Origin: an uncultured Clostridia bacterium
GTDB taxonomy: Bacteria > Bacillota > Clostridia > Oscillospirales > Oscillospiraceae
Assembly (NCBI GenBank): GCA_932222125.1
Contig: CAKNZJ010000114.1
Span: 1-22,102, forward strand
Direction of reading: 5' to 3'
Length of the DNA: 22,102 bases
The position numbers were made by a program, and so were the translations under genes. Of this stretch, positions 21,757 to 22,102 are shown one piece after another (the first letter of the stretch is position 1; the number at the start of each line of letters is the position of its first letter). The notes beneath the pieces are model-generated. The model made no database searches. It was not told the DNA's origin and saw only the letters and a list, made by a program, of their open reading frames with translations.

Positions 21757-21783
21757 GCAAGGGGCAGGCAAAGGGAATTGTTT

Positions 21784-21963
21784 CACAAAAAATCCCCCAT
21801 GGAGACCCAATGGGGGAAAAGTGGCTCTGAGAGACCGTTTAAGGCCCGTGGATTTCCAGACGCCCTCGGATACCAAAAAGGCGGGACACAGGCCTTCCTG
21901 GGCCTCTGAGAGGAAAAGAGGGCTATTCTGGCAGCATGTTTCCTCAGGGCTTGTCCTCTCCGG
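21784..21963. repeat. 180-bp direct repeat, copy 2
   Basis: This is the second copy of the repeat at 21161-21340, 623 bp downstream in the same orientation. It ends about 18 bp from the mcrC stop codon. Confidence 0.85.
21787..21816 (-). terminator. Probable terminator of the mcrB-mcrC operon
   Basis: On the minus strand CCCCCAT / ATGGGGG is followed by ATTTTTT. It lies about 165 nt past the mcrC stop, within direct repeat copy 2. The same hairpin occurs again in copy 1 at 21164-21193. Confidence 0.72.
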
Positions 21964-21980
21964 CGAAGAATTCCCGAATT

Positions 21981-22102
21981 CTACCCTACAGTCTGTCCAA
22001 GAACCTGCTCCAGAAAGCCCCCGGCCTCCTCCCCTGGCCGGAGGGTGAGGATTTGGGCCTGTACCAGCCGGGCCCCTGTGCTGTCCCAGCCCTCCAGCCG
22101 GA
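21981..22102 (-). CDS. McrC-like PD-(D/E)XK nuclease, 3' end (same gene as at 1-1665)
   Basis: The frame that is open at base 1 continues here when the 83-bp overlap is merged. The last residues are GFLEQVLGQTVG and a TAG at 21983-21981. Bases 22020-22102 duplicate the coding sequence of 1-83; only 21981-22019 is new. The C-terminal tail carries no further motif. Confidence 0.85.
   Translation of the reverse strand, partial: RLEGWDSTGARLVQAQILTLRPGEEAGGFLEQVLGQTVG
22020..22102. repeat. Terminal direct repeat, right copy (circularity overlap)
   Basis: Identical to bases 1-83; see the left copy. Merging the two closes the circle. Confidence 0.93.

Noticed and set aside
21161..22048. Similar peptide frames in the two 180-bp direct repeats
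   Set aside because: The similarity is explained by DNA identity; the frames lack ribosome sites and run into repeats and the mcrC end.

Overview
The window is most likely one complete circular plasmid of about 22,019 bp. Its last 83 bases (22020-22102) repeat its first 83 bases, and one gene, an mcrC-like nuclease, reads without interruption across the joined ends. The host looks like a GC-rich, Gram-positive anaerobic gut Clostridium, perhaps of the Oscillospiraceae. The grounds are S-layer-homology (SLH) surface proteins, an Lpl/Ytc-type sugar ABC importer, strong AGGAGG ribosome sites, sigma-A-type promoters with 17-bp spacers and GC-rich dispersed repeats. The taxonomy is inference.

Layout. 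(1) 3395 down to the window start, continuing at 22102-21981 on the minus strand: a two-gene McrBC-type restriction module made of an AAA+ ATPase and a PD-(D/E)XK nuclease. (2) 3396-4027: an intergenic stretch with a CRISPR-repeat-like hairpin, a 179-bp MITE-like element and the partition promoter. (3) 4028-6658: a maintenance block with parA, a small ribbon-helix-helix protein, a serine recombinase and a Phd/RelE toxin-antitoxin pair. The modules are separated by four arrays of a TGTGTATACACA-type palindromic repeat. (4) 7069-11132: two secreted SLH proteins on the plus strand, one with three tandem NPCBM-like domains and one fused to a PstS-like binding domain. (5) 11133-11900: two head-to-head copies of a structured 300-bp repeat. 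(6) 19422 down to 11901 on the minus strand: two sugar-ABC permeases, a binding lipoprotein, a GH42 beta-galactosidase and a cytoplasmic sulfatase. (7) 20387 down to 19596: a Rep_3 replication initiator, with its iteron origin at 20635-20887. (8) 20888-21980: non-coding repeats, including a third full copy of the structured 300-bp repeat between two 180-bp direct repeats.

How it fits together. Rep, iterons and DnaA-like boxes replicate the plasmid. ParA, the RHH protein and the palindromic arrays probably segregate it. The recombinase and the toxin-antitoxin pair keep it stable, and the McrBC pair defends it. The cargo looks like a glycan-foraging system: surface proteins that may hold a glycan, an importer for an oligosaccharide, and intracellular sulfatase plus beta-galactosidase to process it. 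The importer ATPase and the sulfatase-maturating enzyme are not encoded here and would have to come from the host.

The most unusual signal is the structured repeat family. Three full copies have conserved flanks, but the sequence of their main hairpin stem differs while its base pairing is kept.
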